A stretch of 45,326 nucleotides of DNA from CAZOOM01 sp964460795 (GCA_964460795.1 CAYWRU010000023.1:1-45326), one strand, 5' to 3'. Positions 27,626 through 34,755 are shown, counted from the first letter of the stretch. Translations and numbers: made by a program. Notes: generated by a model not told the origin, from the letters alone.

Positions 27626-28447
27626 ATGTTCGAAACAAAAGAAACAAAACACCTATACGAAGGAGCTGCAGCAACATTCAGAGGAACTGGCGGCATAATC
27701 CACAATGGATTCTACCCAGGAGAAAGCCAGTTACGTTGGTTTTTCTTTAGTAATAATTCTGCCCTGAATGGAGCCAAACCAACTGATTGGGAAAAAGTAA
27801 AAGGAGATTATCATTATTCCTATGCATTTACTTTGCCAAACTACAAAGAATTCTCGGAATCAATCAAAATTCACTATCCTTGGAATATCCCAAGGTCGGC
27901 CTTCGAGGAAATAAGGGTAGAAGATATTGTTAAATTAGTTAATCCAACTTCTAAAGATTTTAGATTTGGAGGGATTGGAATTATACAAAATAAGTATGGC
28001 GCAATTAATAAATCTCCAGAAGATTGGCGTGCCCAAGTAGAATATGTTGCTCCTGATTATATTCGAGTACAATTTCTTGGCATCCCAGATTCTGGCTCTT
28101 ATAAATTTGCTCGTTATGAATTAGAATTGGTTTCAAGGCAATATACAGCAAAAGATGTAGAAAGCTGGTCCACATCTTCAAATGGAACTTCCAAGGTTGT
28201 TGTTGGACATACACATGTAGCCAATGGAGCTGCCAATGTAATTGGAACTGCCAATGCAAATGGAACTTCCAATGTAATTATTGGTCACACACATGTAGCC
28301 AATTTTCACTACACCAACTCTATACAACAGGCCGAAGCATGTGGGTTTATAGCTACGCCGTCTGGTCATGTAGAAACTCTTAATGATGATATGCCTTTAT
28401 TTAAGCGTGTCATTGTGAAGCCTAACAAGCTGCCAGATTTAGAATAA
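27626..28447 (+). CDS. paralogue with internal repeats and PLFKR tail, 273 aa
   Basis: N-terminal EGAAATFRGTGGIIHNGFYP and aromatic strands (LRWFFFSNNSAL) match the preceding protein. Residues about 185-228 hold imperfect repeats (NGTSKVVVGHTHVANGAANV; NGTSNVIIGHTHVAN), also visible in the DNA and prone to slippage. It ends DDMPLFKRVIVKPNK. The shared tail with a variable linker suggests a modular attachment signal (inference). Confidence 0.78.
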   Translation: MFETKETKHLYEGAAATFRGTGGIIHNGFYPGESQLRWFFFSNNSALNGAKPTDWEKVKGDYHYSYAFTLPNYKEFSESIKIHYPWNIPRSAFEEIRVEDIVKLVNPTSKDFRFGGIGIIQNKYGAINKSPEDWRAQVEYVAPDYIRVQFLGIPDSGSYKFARYELELVSRQYTAKDVESWSTSSNGTSKVVVGHTHVANGAANVIGTANANGTSNVIIGHTHVANFHYTNSIQQAEACGFIATPSGHVETLNDDMPLFKRVIVKPNKLPDLE

Positions 28448-28458
28448 TTTAAATTTTT

Positions 28459-28486
28459 TGAAACCTTTTTCATTTTTCATCGTATA
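28459..28486 (+). promoter_or_regulatory. class II (ECF-type) promoter
   Basis: TGAAAC 28459-28464, CGTATA 28481-28486, N16. ATG at 28523. Confidence 0.8.
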
Positions 28487-28522
28487 ACAGATACTTAATT
28501 AATAAACCAAAAAATAAACAAC

Positions 28523-28813
28523 ATGGCTGGTACAGCGAAAAAACAACCGACAAAGTACTTCGATATCTTGAAACGCTCTCAAGAAGAAGTAGATTTAGAC
28601 ACTTTACGTTTTGATGTAAAGGAAGCATCAATTCAAATGGATAGAGATATCCTTTCTGCAGAATCAGAAGTAAACACAAGAGCCAAAGCATTAGATGCTG
28701 CAAGAGGAGCTCGTCCTTTTAATGGCGTAAACGTTCTTGTTGCTAAGCGTCAACTTGAAAAAGCTCAAAAGGACTTCGAAGACTTAACAGCATTAAAAGC
28801 TGAAATGTTCTAA
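28523..28813 (+). CDS. coiled-coil protein, 96 aa
   Basis: MAGTAKKQPTKYFDILKRSQ then almost continuous charged helix (EASIQMDRDILSAESEVNTR; KRQLEKAQKDFEDLTALKAE). Resembles small structural or scaffold-like phage proteins only by composition. Function unknown. Confidence 0.75.
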   Translation: MAGTAKKQPTKYFDILKRSQEEVDLDTLRFDVKEASIQMDRDILSAESEVNTRAKALDAARGARPFNGVNVLVAKRQLEKAQKDFEDLTALKAEMF

Positions 28814-28848
28814 AAAGTTTAGTTTAATTGTTATAGGAAACCCCTGGA

Positions 28849-28882
28849 TTTTTTGAAGTCTGGGGGTTTTTTGTTATATTTG
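28849..28882 (+). promoter_or_regulatory. host-type promoter with a terminator in its spacer
   Basis: TTTTTTG 28849-28855, N19, TATATTTG 28875-28882. Bases 28839-28872 also form AACCCC/GGGGGTT followed by T6, an intrinsic terminator for the upstream gene. Drives the seven-gene MORN_2-like array. Confidence 0.72.
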
Positions 28883-28886
28883 CTTT

Positions 28887-29123
28887 ATGGAAAATCCAAT
28901 TGAACCTGAACAAATTTATAATACTACTGAATACCAAACGTTTTTAACTGAACATCTTGCTAACGTGACATGGGGGTTTTTTTCTGATTTTGATGATGAA
29001 TTTATTCTTAGTGTAAAAAACTTTTTAATCTCAGGTAATCATAATGGAAAAACTCCATTTGGAATCTGGACTCTAAAGGGTGTAGATGGGATTGTTAAAG
29101 AAGAAAAACTTTTTATAAGATAA
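28887..29123 (+). CDS. MORN_2/YwqK-like protein, 78 aa
   Basis: First of the plus-strand array. N-terminus MENPIEPEQIYNTTEYQTFL is divergent; the end holds one recognisable repeat, SGNHNGKTPFGIWTLKGVDG, and the array-wide terminal strand KEEKLFIR. The MORN_2 family (found in YwqK-type proteins) repeats a Y-x-NG-x-x-x-G-x-W unit; function here unknown. Confidence 0.78.
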   Translation: MENPIEPEQIYNTTEYQTFLTEHLANVTWGFFSDFDDEFILSVKNFLISGNHNGKTPFGIWTLKGVDGIVKEEKLFIR

Positions 29124-29124
29124 A

Positions 29125-29361
29125 ATGGGAGGTAAATATGTTGAATATGATATTGTAATTAGTCCAGAGGATTTTAAACCCAGGCATATTTTCTGGATTG
29201 CAATTAAATCCAATTCATCCAATTTTCGCCGCTTTTTTCCAGTTAAGACAATTTCCTATAAGTCTGATATTATAGAAGGAAGAGTTCACAATGGAATACC
29301 TGTTGGATTATGGAGCTATAATTTTAAAGATTTAAAAGAACAAGTATTATTTATAAGATAA
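29125..29361 (+). CDS. MORN_2-like protein, 78 aa
   Basis: One base after the previous stop. Ends with EGRVHNGIPVGLWSYNFKDL, KEQVLFIR. N-terminal half (MGGKYVEYDIVISPEDFKPR) differs from its neighbours, whereas the last 30 residues align easily: a variable-front, constant-tail paralogue. Confidence 0.78.
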   Translation: MGGKYVEYDIVISPEDFKPRHIFWIAIKSNSSNFRRFFPVKTISYKSDIIEGRVHNGIPVGLWSYNFKDLKEQVLFIR

Positions 29362-29362
29362 A

Positions 29363-29596
29363 ATGGAAAATAACAGTATTAATATTGAAGATGTTACAAT
29401 TCAGGACTCCAGACCTTTATTCTGGATGTTTATACGAACTGGGGATATGAAAGATATTTGGGGACCAGCTAAAACTGGACCATATAAGTCGGAACGTATG
29501 CAGGGAAATGTTTTAAATGGAAATCCTATTGGAGTCTGGAGCTATAGAGAAAGTTCAGATAGCCAAGTGAAAGAAGAAATCTTATTTATTAGATAG
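29363..29596 (+). CDS. MORN_2-like protein, 77 aa
   Basis: MENNSINIEDVTIQDSRPLF; closest to its left neighbour (shared RPLFWMFI/RHIFWIAI and PYKSERMQGNVLNGNPIGVW). Terminal KEEILFIR. One base separates the two genes, so recent tandem duplication is likely. Confidence 0.78.
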   Translation: MENNSINIEDVTIQDSRPLFWMFIRTGDMKDIWGPAKTGPYKSERMQGNVLNGNPIGVWSYRESSDSQVKEEILFIR

Positions 29597-29607
29597 TTTT
29601 ATTTGAT

Positions 29608-29820
29608 ATGAAAAAAACTAAAAAGAGTCAATACGAAATTCTGGCGGAACAAGTTTCTGAATTACAATGGCTATATATAAAGGATAGAGATGAGGCTTTT
29701 ATTAAGGGTTTTCGCTCCAGACTAATTACTGGCAAGTATCATGACAATGGAAATCCGTATGGTATTTGGAACTTTAAAGATTCTGTTGGCAATATTAAGG
29801 AACAAATACTTTTTATTTGA
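29608..29820 (+). CDS. MORN_2-like protein, 70 aa
   Basis: MKKTKKSQYEILAEQVSELQ, then TGKYHDNGNPYGIWNFKDSV and KEQILFI. N-terminus is basic and resembles the first array gene (LxxQ/LANVxWxF). Single repeat. Confidence 0.76.
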   Translation: MKKTKKSQYEILAEQVSELQWLYIKDRDEAFIKGFRSRLITGKYHDNGNPYGIWNFKDSVGNIKEQILFI

Positions 29821-29821
29821 C

Positions 29822-30025
29822 ATGGGAAAAAATAAATTGGGATATATAAATCACAGCAATGATTATGTTAGGGATAATGAAGCTCAGTTCCATTATCTAA
29901 CTGGAGAAGTTATGGCCAGGGGTCAATTTATCAGAGAAACTTCTTTTAGCATGAAAAGAATTGGTCTTTGGTATTGGTACGAAAAAGATGGCACTTTAAA
30001 AGAGGAAGAAATTTATATTGTTTGA
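29822..30025 (+). CDS. MORN_2-like protein, 67 aa
   Basis: MGKNKLGYINHSNDYVRDNE; the repeat GEVMARGQFIRETSFSMKRI leads to GLWYWYEKDGTLKEEEIYIV. ATG sits one base after the previous stop codon (TGACATGG junction, repeated at the next two gene borders). Confidence 0.75.
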   Translation: MGKNKLGYINHSNDYVRDNEAQFHYLTGEVMARGQFIRETSFSMKRIGLWYWYEKDGTLKEEEIYIV

Positions 30026-30026
30026 C

Positions 30027-30434
30027 ATGGAAGAAATAATAAACCAATTTGACGAGAATGGCAATAAACATGGCAAATGGATAACTGGGAAACGCTTTAA
30101 GAAAGTGGAGCATTATGTCAATGGAATTCGCCATGGGGAAATCTATCATTATATAACTGAAGGTAAGCCACGATATGTGGGTAATTATAATAATGGCAAG
30201 AGAGCTGGAGTTTGGCATTGGTATTATTATAATAATAAAAATATTGAGGTTCGTCAATCATATGATTATTCTAATGGTTTGGTCCACAATGAAAAATTTC
30301 GAGAGAGCGGCATTCTTATTGAAAAGGGATTTGAACGTAAAACAGATAATGAATTAATAAGTACAAAGGTTGACCTTTGGCAATTTTATGATGAAGATGG
30401 AATATTGGAATCAGAAATGATTTTTATTGTTTGA
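30027..30434 (+). CDS. multi-repeat MORN_2-like protein, 135 aa
   Basis: The fullest member on the plus strand: NQFDENGNKHGKW opening, then HYVNGIRHGEIYHY, GNYNNGKRAGVWHWYYYNN, SYDYSNGLVHNEKF and terminal LWQFYDEDGILESEMIFIV. Four MORN_2-type units. The opening motif NQ-x-D-x-x-G is shared with many minus-strand members across the convergent region. Confidence 0.82.
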   Translation: MEEIINQFDENGNKHGKWITGKRFKKVEHYVNGIRHGEIYHYITEGKPRYVGNYNNGKRAGVWHWYYYNNKNIEVRQSYDYSNGLVHNEKFRESGILIEKGFERKTDNELISTKVDLWQFYDEDGILESEMIFIV

Positions 30435-30435
30435 C

Positions 30436-30633
30436 ATGGAAGAAAAAACAAATCAGCTTGATGAAGATAACAGGGCTACTGGCGTTTGGAGGTATTATTA
30501 TATGAGTGGTTGTAAAATGGGCGAAGGCTTATATTTAAAAGGTAGAAGAGTTGGCATTTGGACATGGTTTAAAAATTGTGTAGAAAATACAACAGAAGAA
30601 TTGGTAACAGAAGAAGAGATTTATATTATTTGA
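30436..30633 (+). CDS. MORN_2-like protein, 65 aa
   Basis: MEEKTNQLDEDNRATGVWRY, GLYLKGRRVGIWTWF and terminal TEEEIYII. Its TGA stop is the first three bases of the next class II -35 (TGAAAC). Last gene of the plus-strand array. Confidence 0.78.
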   Translation: MEEKTNQLDEDNRATGVWRYYYMSGCKMGEGLYLKGRRVGIWTWFKNCVENTTEELVTEEEIYII

Positions 30634-30658
30634 AACCTTTTTTAGAATTCTACGTATA
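30631..30658 (+). promoter_or_regulatory. class II (ECF-type) promoter driving an ncRNA
   Basis: TGAAAC 30631-30636 (containing the stop codon of the preceding gene), CGTATA 30653-30658, N16. Confidence 0.8.
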
Positions 30659-30664
30659 GATAAG

Positions 30665-30784
30665 TCCAGGCCCTTGAGAACTTCGTTGGGATAATACCCA
30701 GGCCTCCTCATCGTGGGAGAATCCAAGAATCTTCGGCAAAGGCAAGAACCAGGTAGGCAGTATACGGCTCCTGGTTTTTTTATT
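30665..30784 (+). ncRNA. structured RNA of about 115 nt with terminator
   Basis: No ORF. Contains GGG-ATAATA-CCC, several GC-rich segments (CCAGGCCC, CCTCCTCATCGTGGGAG) and ends AACCAGG/CCTGGTT plus Ts (30747-30781), a strong terminator. GGATAATnCC-type hairpin resembles those of the two RNAs that follow. ECF-type promoter. Confidence 0.72.
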
Positions 30785-30787
30785 TCT

Positions 30788-30813
30788 CCTTTTTTTTATT
30801 TAGCCACCATATA
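30788..30813 (+). promoter_or_regulatory. class I promoter driving an ncRNA
   Basis: CC 30788-30789, CCATATA 30807-30813, N17, directly after the terminator of the preceding RNA. Confidence 0.75.
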
Positions 30814-30818
30814 AGTAC

Positions 30819-30958
30819 AGAGAGATTACTTACCAAGAAAAATCGACCTCCAGAAAATGGACAAGGATAATCCGCCCCTGGAGTAAACTCTGGAGCGGAC
30901 GAGCACCAGGGTGCAATCCGCCCCTGCCCAGAACTTTCCTCCCATTCAAGTCTTCTCC
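30819..30958 (+). ncRNA. structured RNA, paralogue 1
   Basis: Core 30864-30928 shares with 31037-31102 the order GGATAATCC, CCTGGAGTAAACTCTGG, CGGA-GAGCACCAGGG and ATCC-CCCCTGCC. CCCTGG can pair with CCAGGG, and a GAG-TAAA-CTC hairpin lies inside. No ORF on this strand; the T-tract of the next promoter probably ends the transcript. A minus-strand frame spans both RNAs but also both promoters, so it is rejected. Confidence 0.72.
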
Positions 30959-30982
30959 TTTTTTTTATTTTCAAACCATATA
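30957..30982 (+). promoter_or_regulatory. class I promoter driving an ncRNA
   Basis: CC 30957-30958, CCATATA 30976-30982, N17. Confidence 0.75.
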
Positions 30983-30987
30983 ACAAT

Positions 30988-31115
30988 ACAAGAGCAAGAC
31001 GCCTTATCAAGCGGAAGCCATCCTGGGAAACTGGTAGGATTAATCCAACCCTGGAGTAAACTCTGGTGCGGATGAGCACCAGGGTAAAATCCACCCCTGC
31101 CCCAAACTCCGAAAC
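30988..31115 (+). ncRNA. structured RNA, paralogue 2
   Basis: Same core as the preceding RNA but with a perfect 7-bp stem CTGGTGC/GCACCAG around GGATGA, and GGATTAATCC. Variable 5' flank (CAAGACGCCTTATCAAGCGG). Conserved core, divergent flank and own promoter argue for a duplicated RNA gene. The 3' end is not clear. Confidence 0.68.
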
Positions 31116-31135
31116 GACAACAAACGGATAAATTA

Positions 31136-31162
31136 GAAACCTTTGTTAATAACTTTCGTATA
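31136..31162 (+). promoter_or_regulatory. class II (ECF-type) promoter into the noncoding region
   Basis: GAAAC 31136-31140, CGTATA 31157-31162, N16. It reads into 0.7 kb without genes, then against the minus-strand array. Confidence 0.72.
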
Positions 31163-31895
31163 ACTTCTTAAGGGGGCCAGGCCCCAAAAAATGACGGAAT
31201 CAGTCGGCTGATTTCCGCAGGAAATTATATGCCCAAAATCCAGGATTTTGTGGCCCCGTAATACTCTGAAAATCAAGGCCAAAATTTCACGTGAAATTGG
31301 CCGTGAATTCCTATTGCTAAAACCATCGAAATTTCCAGAATTTTAATGGTTGTTTAAGATACCCATAATTGGGCCATGAACCCCCCTGCAAAATTTCCAA
31401 AATTTCGTTGGTTGAGAATCTGTTTTCCTTTGACCTCAGATAAAATTCTCAGGAAATTCTACGAGTAGAAAAATCAAAAACATTCAAAATGTGCAAAATT
31501 TCCAAAATTTCGATGGTTGAAAAAACACAGTGGTAAAAGGTGGTAAAAAGTGGATAGAATAGGTCCAATCACGCAAAATACCTAAACCCGAACAAATCAT
31601 ATCTAACTGTCAGATTGTCAGCATTATAACCATTTATTATCAATCTGGGAGGTCTTCCACAACCATCAAAATTTGCCAAAAAGCGATGGTTTTTGAGGCA
31701 AAAAAAAGGCTGAATTTCCCTTGATTTTTTGGATGAAAATACAGTGTAATTTTTGGCAGAAATTAGGGTAGAAATTACCCCAGAAATTAGCGTCTCTCCC
31801 CCATCAAATTAGGGGGTCAATTTAGGGGTAAAAAATGGCCAGAAATTAGTGGGGAAATTACCCATAATTCTGGGTGGATATTTTCCACTTAGGGC
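31163..31895. repeat. repeat-rich noncoding region at the point of convergence
   Basis: No gene on either strand. Holds GGGGCC/GGCCCC at 31172-31185, an imperfect palindrome GGCCAAAATTTCAC/GTGAAATTGGCC (31277-31302), four degenerate copies of an AAATTTCC-AAAATTTC-GATGGTTG unit (31323-31352, 31388-31416, 31491-31520, 31660-31699) and a run of AGAAATTAG-type repeats (31757-31875). Iteron-like organisation suggests a protein-binding or replication locus; not proven. Confidence 0.65.
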
Positions 31896-32036
31896 ATGTC
31901 GGTTTATTATGGCAGGGGTTGGTTTTTTTCTTTTTCTCTTGGTAGAATTTCCTCCTACAAAAGGACGGAGCCTAAGGGGGTTAATTTTAAAAGTACGGCA
32001 TCTCCCCAGCTCTCCCCAAATGGAATAGGGGTCTAT

Positions 32037-32258
32037 TTAAGGAATGTAAATTATCTCCTTAGATATATTACCATTCTCTTTGTACCAAGTCCAAAGACCA
32101 ATTTGATTTCCATGTTTTCCTACACCTACAAAAAATGTAGACAAACGAATTTTAATATGCTCAGGTTCATCGTTATTCCTAAGCTTACAAAATCCAGTCA
32201 TCATTTTATTTCCATTGGAGTATTTAGTTTTTACCTTTACTATTTGTTCTTTAGCCAT
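32037..32258 (-). CDS. MORN_2-like protein, 73 aa
   Basis: Terminal gene of the minus-strand array. MAKEQIVKVKTKYSNGNKMM, then GNQIGLWTWYKENGNISKEI, IYIP. The next two upstream genes share MAKE and GDKIGLWTWY, forming a recent triplet. Confidence 0.76.
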   Translation of the reverse strand: MAKEQIVKVKTKYSNGNKMMTGFCKLRNNDEPEHIKIRLSTFFVGVGKHGNQIGLWTWYKENGNISKEIIYIP

Positions 32259-32291
32259 GTGTTATTTAATATAAATGTAATAGGGATTTAT

Positions 32292-32492
32292 TTAGAGAAT
32301 GTAAATTATCTGTCTTGAGACATCTCCATTTTCTTTATACCATGTCCAAAGACCAATCTTATCTCCAAAACTGGATGCATCCCAAACTCCAAGACTATGA
32401 TTATCTTTTGGGTGAGGTTTGCGATATCCAATTATAAAATTGCTTCCATCTGGATATTTAATTTTTATCTCAATGTTTTTCTCTTTAGCCAT
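32292..32492 (-). CDS. MORN_2-like protein, 66 aa
   Basis: MAKEKNIEIKIKYPDGSNFI; constant end FGDKIGLWTWYKENGDVSRQ, IIYIL. The middle (RKPHPKDNHSLGVWDASS) differs from both siblings. Confidence 0.76.
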   Translation of the reverse strand: MAKEKNIEIKIKYPDGSNFIIGYRKPHPKDNHSLGVWDASSFGDKIGLWTWYKENGDVSRQIIYIL

Positions 32493-32495
32493 TGG

Positions 32496-32678
32496 TTATC
32501 TAATATAGATTATCTGTCTTGATACATTTCCATTACCAGCATACCAAGTCCAGAGTCCAATCTTATCTCCAAAACTTACTCTATTTGGTTTAGCAATCTT
32601 TCTGACAAGTAATCCAGTTATGTATATACTTCCGTCTGGATATTTGCTATTTATTTTTAGGAATTGTTCTTTAGCCAT
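32496..32678 (-). CDS. MORN_2-like protein, 60 aa
   Basis: MAKEQFLKINSKYPDGSIYI; end FGDKIGLWTWYAGNGNVSRQ, IIYIR. Three bases from the next gene; third member of the MAKE triplet and the shortest. Confidence 0.75.
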   Translation of the reverse strand: MAKEQFLKINSKYPDGSIYITGLLVRKIAKPNRVSFGDKIGLWTWYAGNGNVSRQIIYIR

Positions 32679-32681
32679 TGG

Positions 32682-33242
32682 TTATTTAATATAAATAATT
32701 TCTGATTTAATCTCATTTTTCCTACCAAAGAATTTCCAATGACCAATTCTTCGACTGCCTGGTGTATCTAAATCCATAGTATAGTTACCTATTGAATCGA
32801 GTTCTCCTTTTATATTATATAATATAGTTAATCCAACATGAACTCCATCTTCAGTAGCATAACCTTTAAGGCTTGAGAAAATTTCGTGTTTATCCTTTCT
32901 TCCATCTGTAAAGATGAAATCTTTTCTCAGGGGGCTTATATTCTTTTTGCTCATTCTTATTTCTTTTCTTAGATTTTTGAAGTATTTGTCTCTATTAATA
33001 ATTTTCCTCACTTGTTTTGCGTTAACAGCAATTTCCTTTATAAGGTATTCAGAATCGTCGAACATTATATCTCTTTCATTTTGGCGGATAACCATAGTCT
33101 CCTTGCTTAGGTAGGTTTCAATCCTATGTTTCTTAAACTGGGCTTTTGCCAGCTCAATAAGTTCTTGGCTTTCATTTGCCTTGAATGTAAAAACATATAC
33201 GGCATTTGGTATTGGGAATTCTACTTGAATTATAGCTATCAT
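32682..33242 (-). CDS. fusion of second-family and MORN_2-like domains, 186 aa
   Basis: Residues 1-90 (MIAIIQVEFPIPNAVYVFTF; LIELAKAQFKKHRIETYLSK, ETMVIRQ) follow the pattern of the second paralogous family at 33.5-37.8 kb. From residue 97, MSKKNISPLRKDFIFTDGRK to the end (IGHWKFFGRKNEIKSEIIYI) matches the stand-alone 103-aa gene at 38696. A two-family fusion, probably by recombination between array members. Confidence 0.8.
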   Translation of the reverse strand: MIAIIQVEFPIPNAVYVFTFKANESQELIELAKAQFKKHRIETYLSKETMVIRQNERDIMFDDSEYLIKEIAVNAKQVRKIINRDKYFKNLRKEIRMSKKNISPLRKDFIFTDGRKDKHEIFSSLKGYATEDGVHVGLTILYNIKGELDSIGNYTMDLDTPGSRRIGHWKFFGRKNEIKSEIIYIK

Positions 33243-33259
33243 TTTTTCCTTGAGTTGAA

Positions 33260-33460
33260 TTATTCAATATATAGTTCTTCTCGTGTCAGGTTTCCTTTTT
33301 TGTCATAGTATTTCCATAGGCCGACTTTTTGGTCATTTTTATAACATCCCTCCGAGTAGATTGCCTCACTAATATTCCAATAGAATTTCCATCTTCCTTC
33401 TCTTTGGCTATTGGAATTATAGCGATTTAGATTTATTCCAAATATAGCTTCGCTTGCCAT
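33260..33460 (-). CDS. MORN_2-like protein, 66 aa
   Basis: MASEAIFGINLNRYNSNSQR; repeats REGRWKFYWNISEAIYSEGC and QKVGLWKYYDKKGNLTREEL, YIE. Shares the MASEAI start with the interrupted gene at 34451-34753. Confidence 0.76.
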   Translation of the reverse strand: MASEAIFGINLNRYNSNSQREGRWKFYWNISEAIYSEGCYKNDQKVGLWKYYDKKGNLTREELYIE

Positions 33461-33464
33461 TATC

Positions 33465-33788
33465 TTATTTGTTAGCTAATTGGTGTTTATATTTTTCTTC
33501 CCATAGGGTTTTTACTTGTTTTATATTTTCTTCAGTTTGCTCAAAGTAGAATAATTGGTGTATTATTTCAAATGGTGGATTTCTTAGTTTGAAGTCGTAG
33601 CTAACTATTTGTAGTATTTCTCGTTCAACCTTAACTTTGCCGCCTTTATTTTTTATACATTCAAAGGCGAAGGTCTTCAAGACTTCTTTGTTCTCGGAGG
33701 TACAAAAAAGAACACTTCTCCTCATATGACTTTTTTTGTGTCCAGGGGGAAATTTTAAGACAAGGTCTATGCATACACAGCTATTCAT
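33465..33788 (-). CDS. second-family protein, 107 aa
   Basis: Outlying member of the family concentrated at 35.4-37.8 kb: N-terminal strand (VCIDLVLKFPPGHKKSHM), helix with C-I-K-N-K-G-G (TFAFECIKNKGGKVKV), strand EREILQIV, and C-terminal helix VKTLWEEKYKHQ. Function unknown. Confidence 0.74.
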   Translation of the reverse strand: MNSCVCIDLVLKFPPGHKKSHMRRSVLFCTSENKEVLKTFAFECIKNKGGKVKVEREILQIVSYDFKLRNPPFEIIHQLFYFEQTEENIKQVKTLWEEKYKHQLANK

Positions 33789-33790
33789 GT

Positions 33791-34159
33791 TTAACTATTG
33801 GGCTGGGTTATATATTCTGCATCGGATTGTTCAATTTCATCAGCGAAAGCTATATTTATTTCAAATGGCTTGGGATGATATTCCTTTCTTGCTCTTTCTG
33901 GGATATCATCAATTGTATCTTGGTCATATTCAAAAGCTTGTGCGTTGGTTATTTTCTTGGATTCTTTTCTAAGAATGGCATCAATCATGAGGGTGTTGTA
34001 TTTCTCATGCTTGGTGAATGTAAGAATTGCCTCATCAATGATTCCTTTTCTGAATAGGTGGGCCAAGTTTGAATTTCCGTCTGTCTTGGTAATTTTGATT
34101 GTATCTCCTGGGATTACAAATCTATCTTTTATCTTAAGACCGTAGTTATAATTTTCCAT
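33791..34159 (-). CDS. hypothetical protein, 122 aa
   Basis: MENYNYGLKIKDRFVIPGDT; begins like a small beta barrel (FVIPGDTIKITKTDG), then helices, and an acidic tail (FADEIEQSDAEYITQ). Not part of either paralogue family. Function unknown. Confidence 0.74.
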   Translation of the reverse strand: MENYNYGLKIKDRFVIPGDTIKITKTDGNSNLAHLFRKGIIDEAILTFTKHEKYNTLMIDAILRKESKKITNAQAFEYDQDTIDDIPERARKEYHPKPFEINIAFADEIEQSDAEYITQPNS

Positions 34160-34165
34160 TGTGTT

Positions 34166-34447
34166 TTAATTTATGTGTAATACTTCTTTTAATAATGAGC
34201 CAAAAGCGTCATAGCAATTAACAATCCCTTCAATCTTATCATTTTTAAAGGTTAGAGAAAAAACCAATTGAGTACCGTCTTGAGTTTTAAATTCCCAATA
34301 GCCTTCTCTCATGCCATTTACATAATTTCCTATACATAAGCCTGCAATTAATTTATGACTCACATATTCCCAATTCCCATAGGTTTTCCATGTGCCGATT
34401 CGCTTACCATATTCATCACGTTGGTTTATTGGTTCTTGATTTTGCAT
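34166..34447 (-). CDS. MORN_2-like protein, 93 aa
   Basis: NQRDEYGKRIGTWKTYGNWE opening; GNYVNGMREGYWEFKTQDGT; KNDKIEGIVNCYDAFGSLLK; terminal EVLHIN. Three units with the array-wide start and end motifs. Confidence 0.8.
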   Translation of the reverse strand: MQNQEPINQRDEYGKRIGTWKTYGNWEYVSHKLIAGLCIGNYVNGMREGYWEFKTQDGTQLVFSLTFKNDKIEGIVNCYDAFGSLLKEVLHIN

Positions 34448-34450
34448 TTT

Positions 34451-34753
34451 TTAGTTAATTTCCAGTATTTCTTCAATTAGTTTACCATTCTCATTATATA
34501 TATTTGAAATGCCGTATGGAATATCTTTATTAAACTTCATTTCGATTCTAAGGGTGTTGCTAAAGTCATACCACTTCCAATTTCCTCTTTTAAGTCCATT
34601 TGAATAATATCCTCTTGCTTTCATTATTTCTGCTTCTTATCCATTACCAAAATCAACAATGATATCATTTTCTTCCCAATAGCCAGTTTGATTAAATCTG
34701 TTATTGAATCTGTTCTTGGTCTTGGGTGTTTTTTTTATAGCTTCGCTTGCCAT
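34451..34753 (-). pseudogene. MORN_2-like gene interrupted by an in-frame TAA
   Basis: MASEAIKKTPKTKNRFNNRF...TGYWEENDIIVDFGNG is followed by TAA (34637-34639) and the same frame continues EAEIMKARGYYSNGLKRGNW to KLIEEILEIN. A single base change explains the break. The downstream half could still start at ATG 34624 (57 aa). Confidence 0.75.
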
Positions 34754-34755
34754 TT

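Noticed and set aside
30780..31094. 104-aa minus-strand frame across two ncRNA units
   Set aside because: It spans two class I promoters and owes its length to the duplicated RNA core, giving a repeated GRIAPWCSSAPEFTPGA-like stretch.
31896..32318. 140-aa plus-strand frame at the right edge of the noncoding region
   Set aside because: It is antisense to the MORN_2-like genes at 32037 and 32292, which have family motifs.
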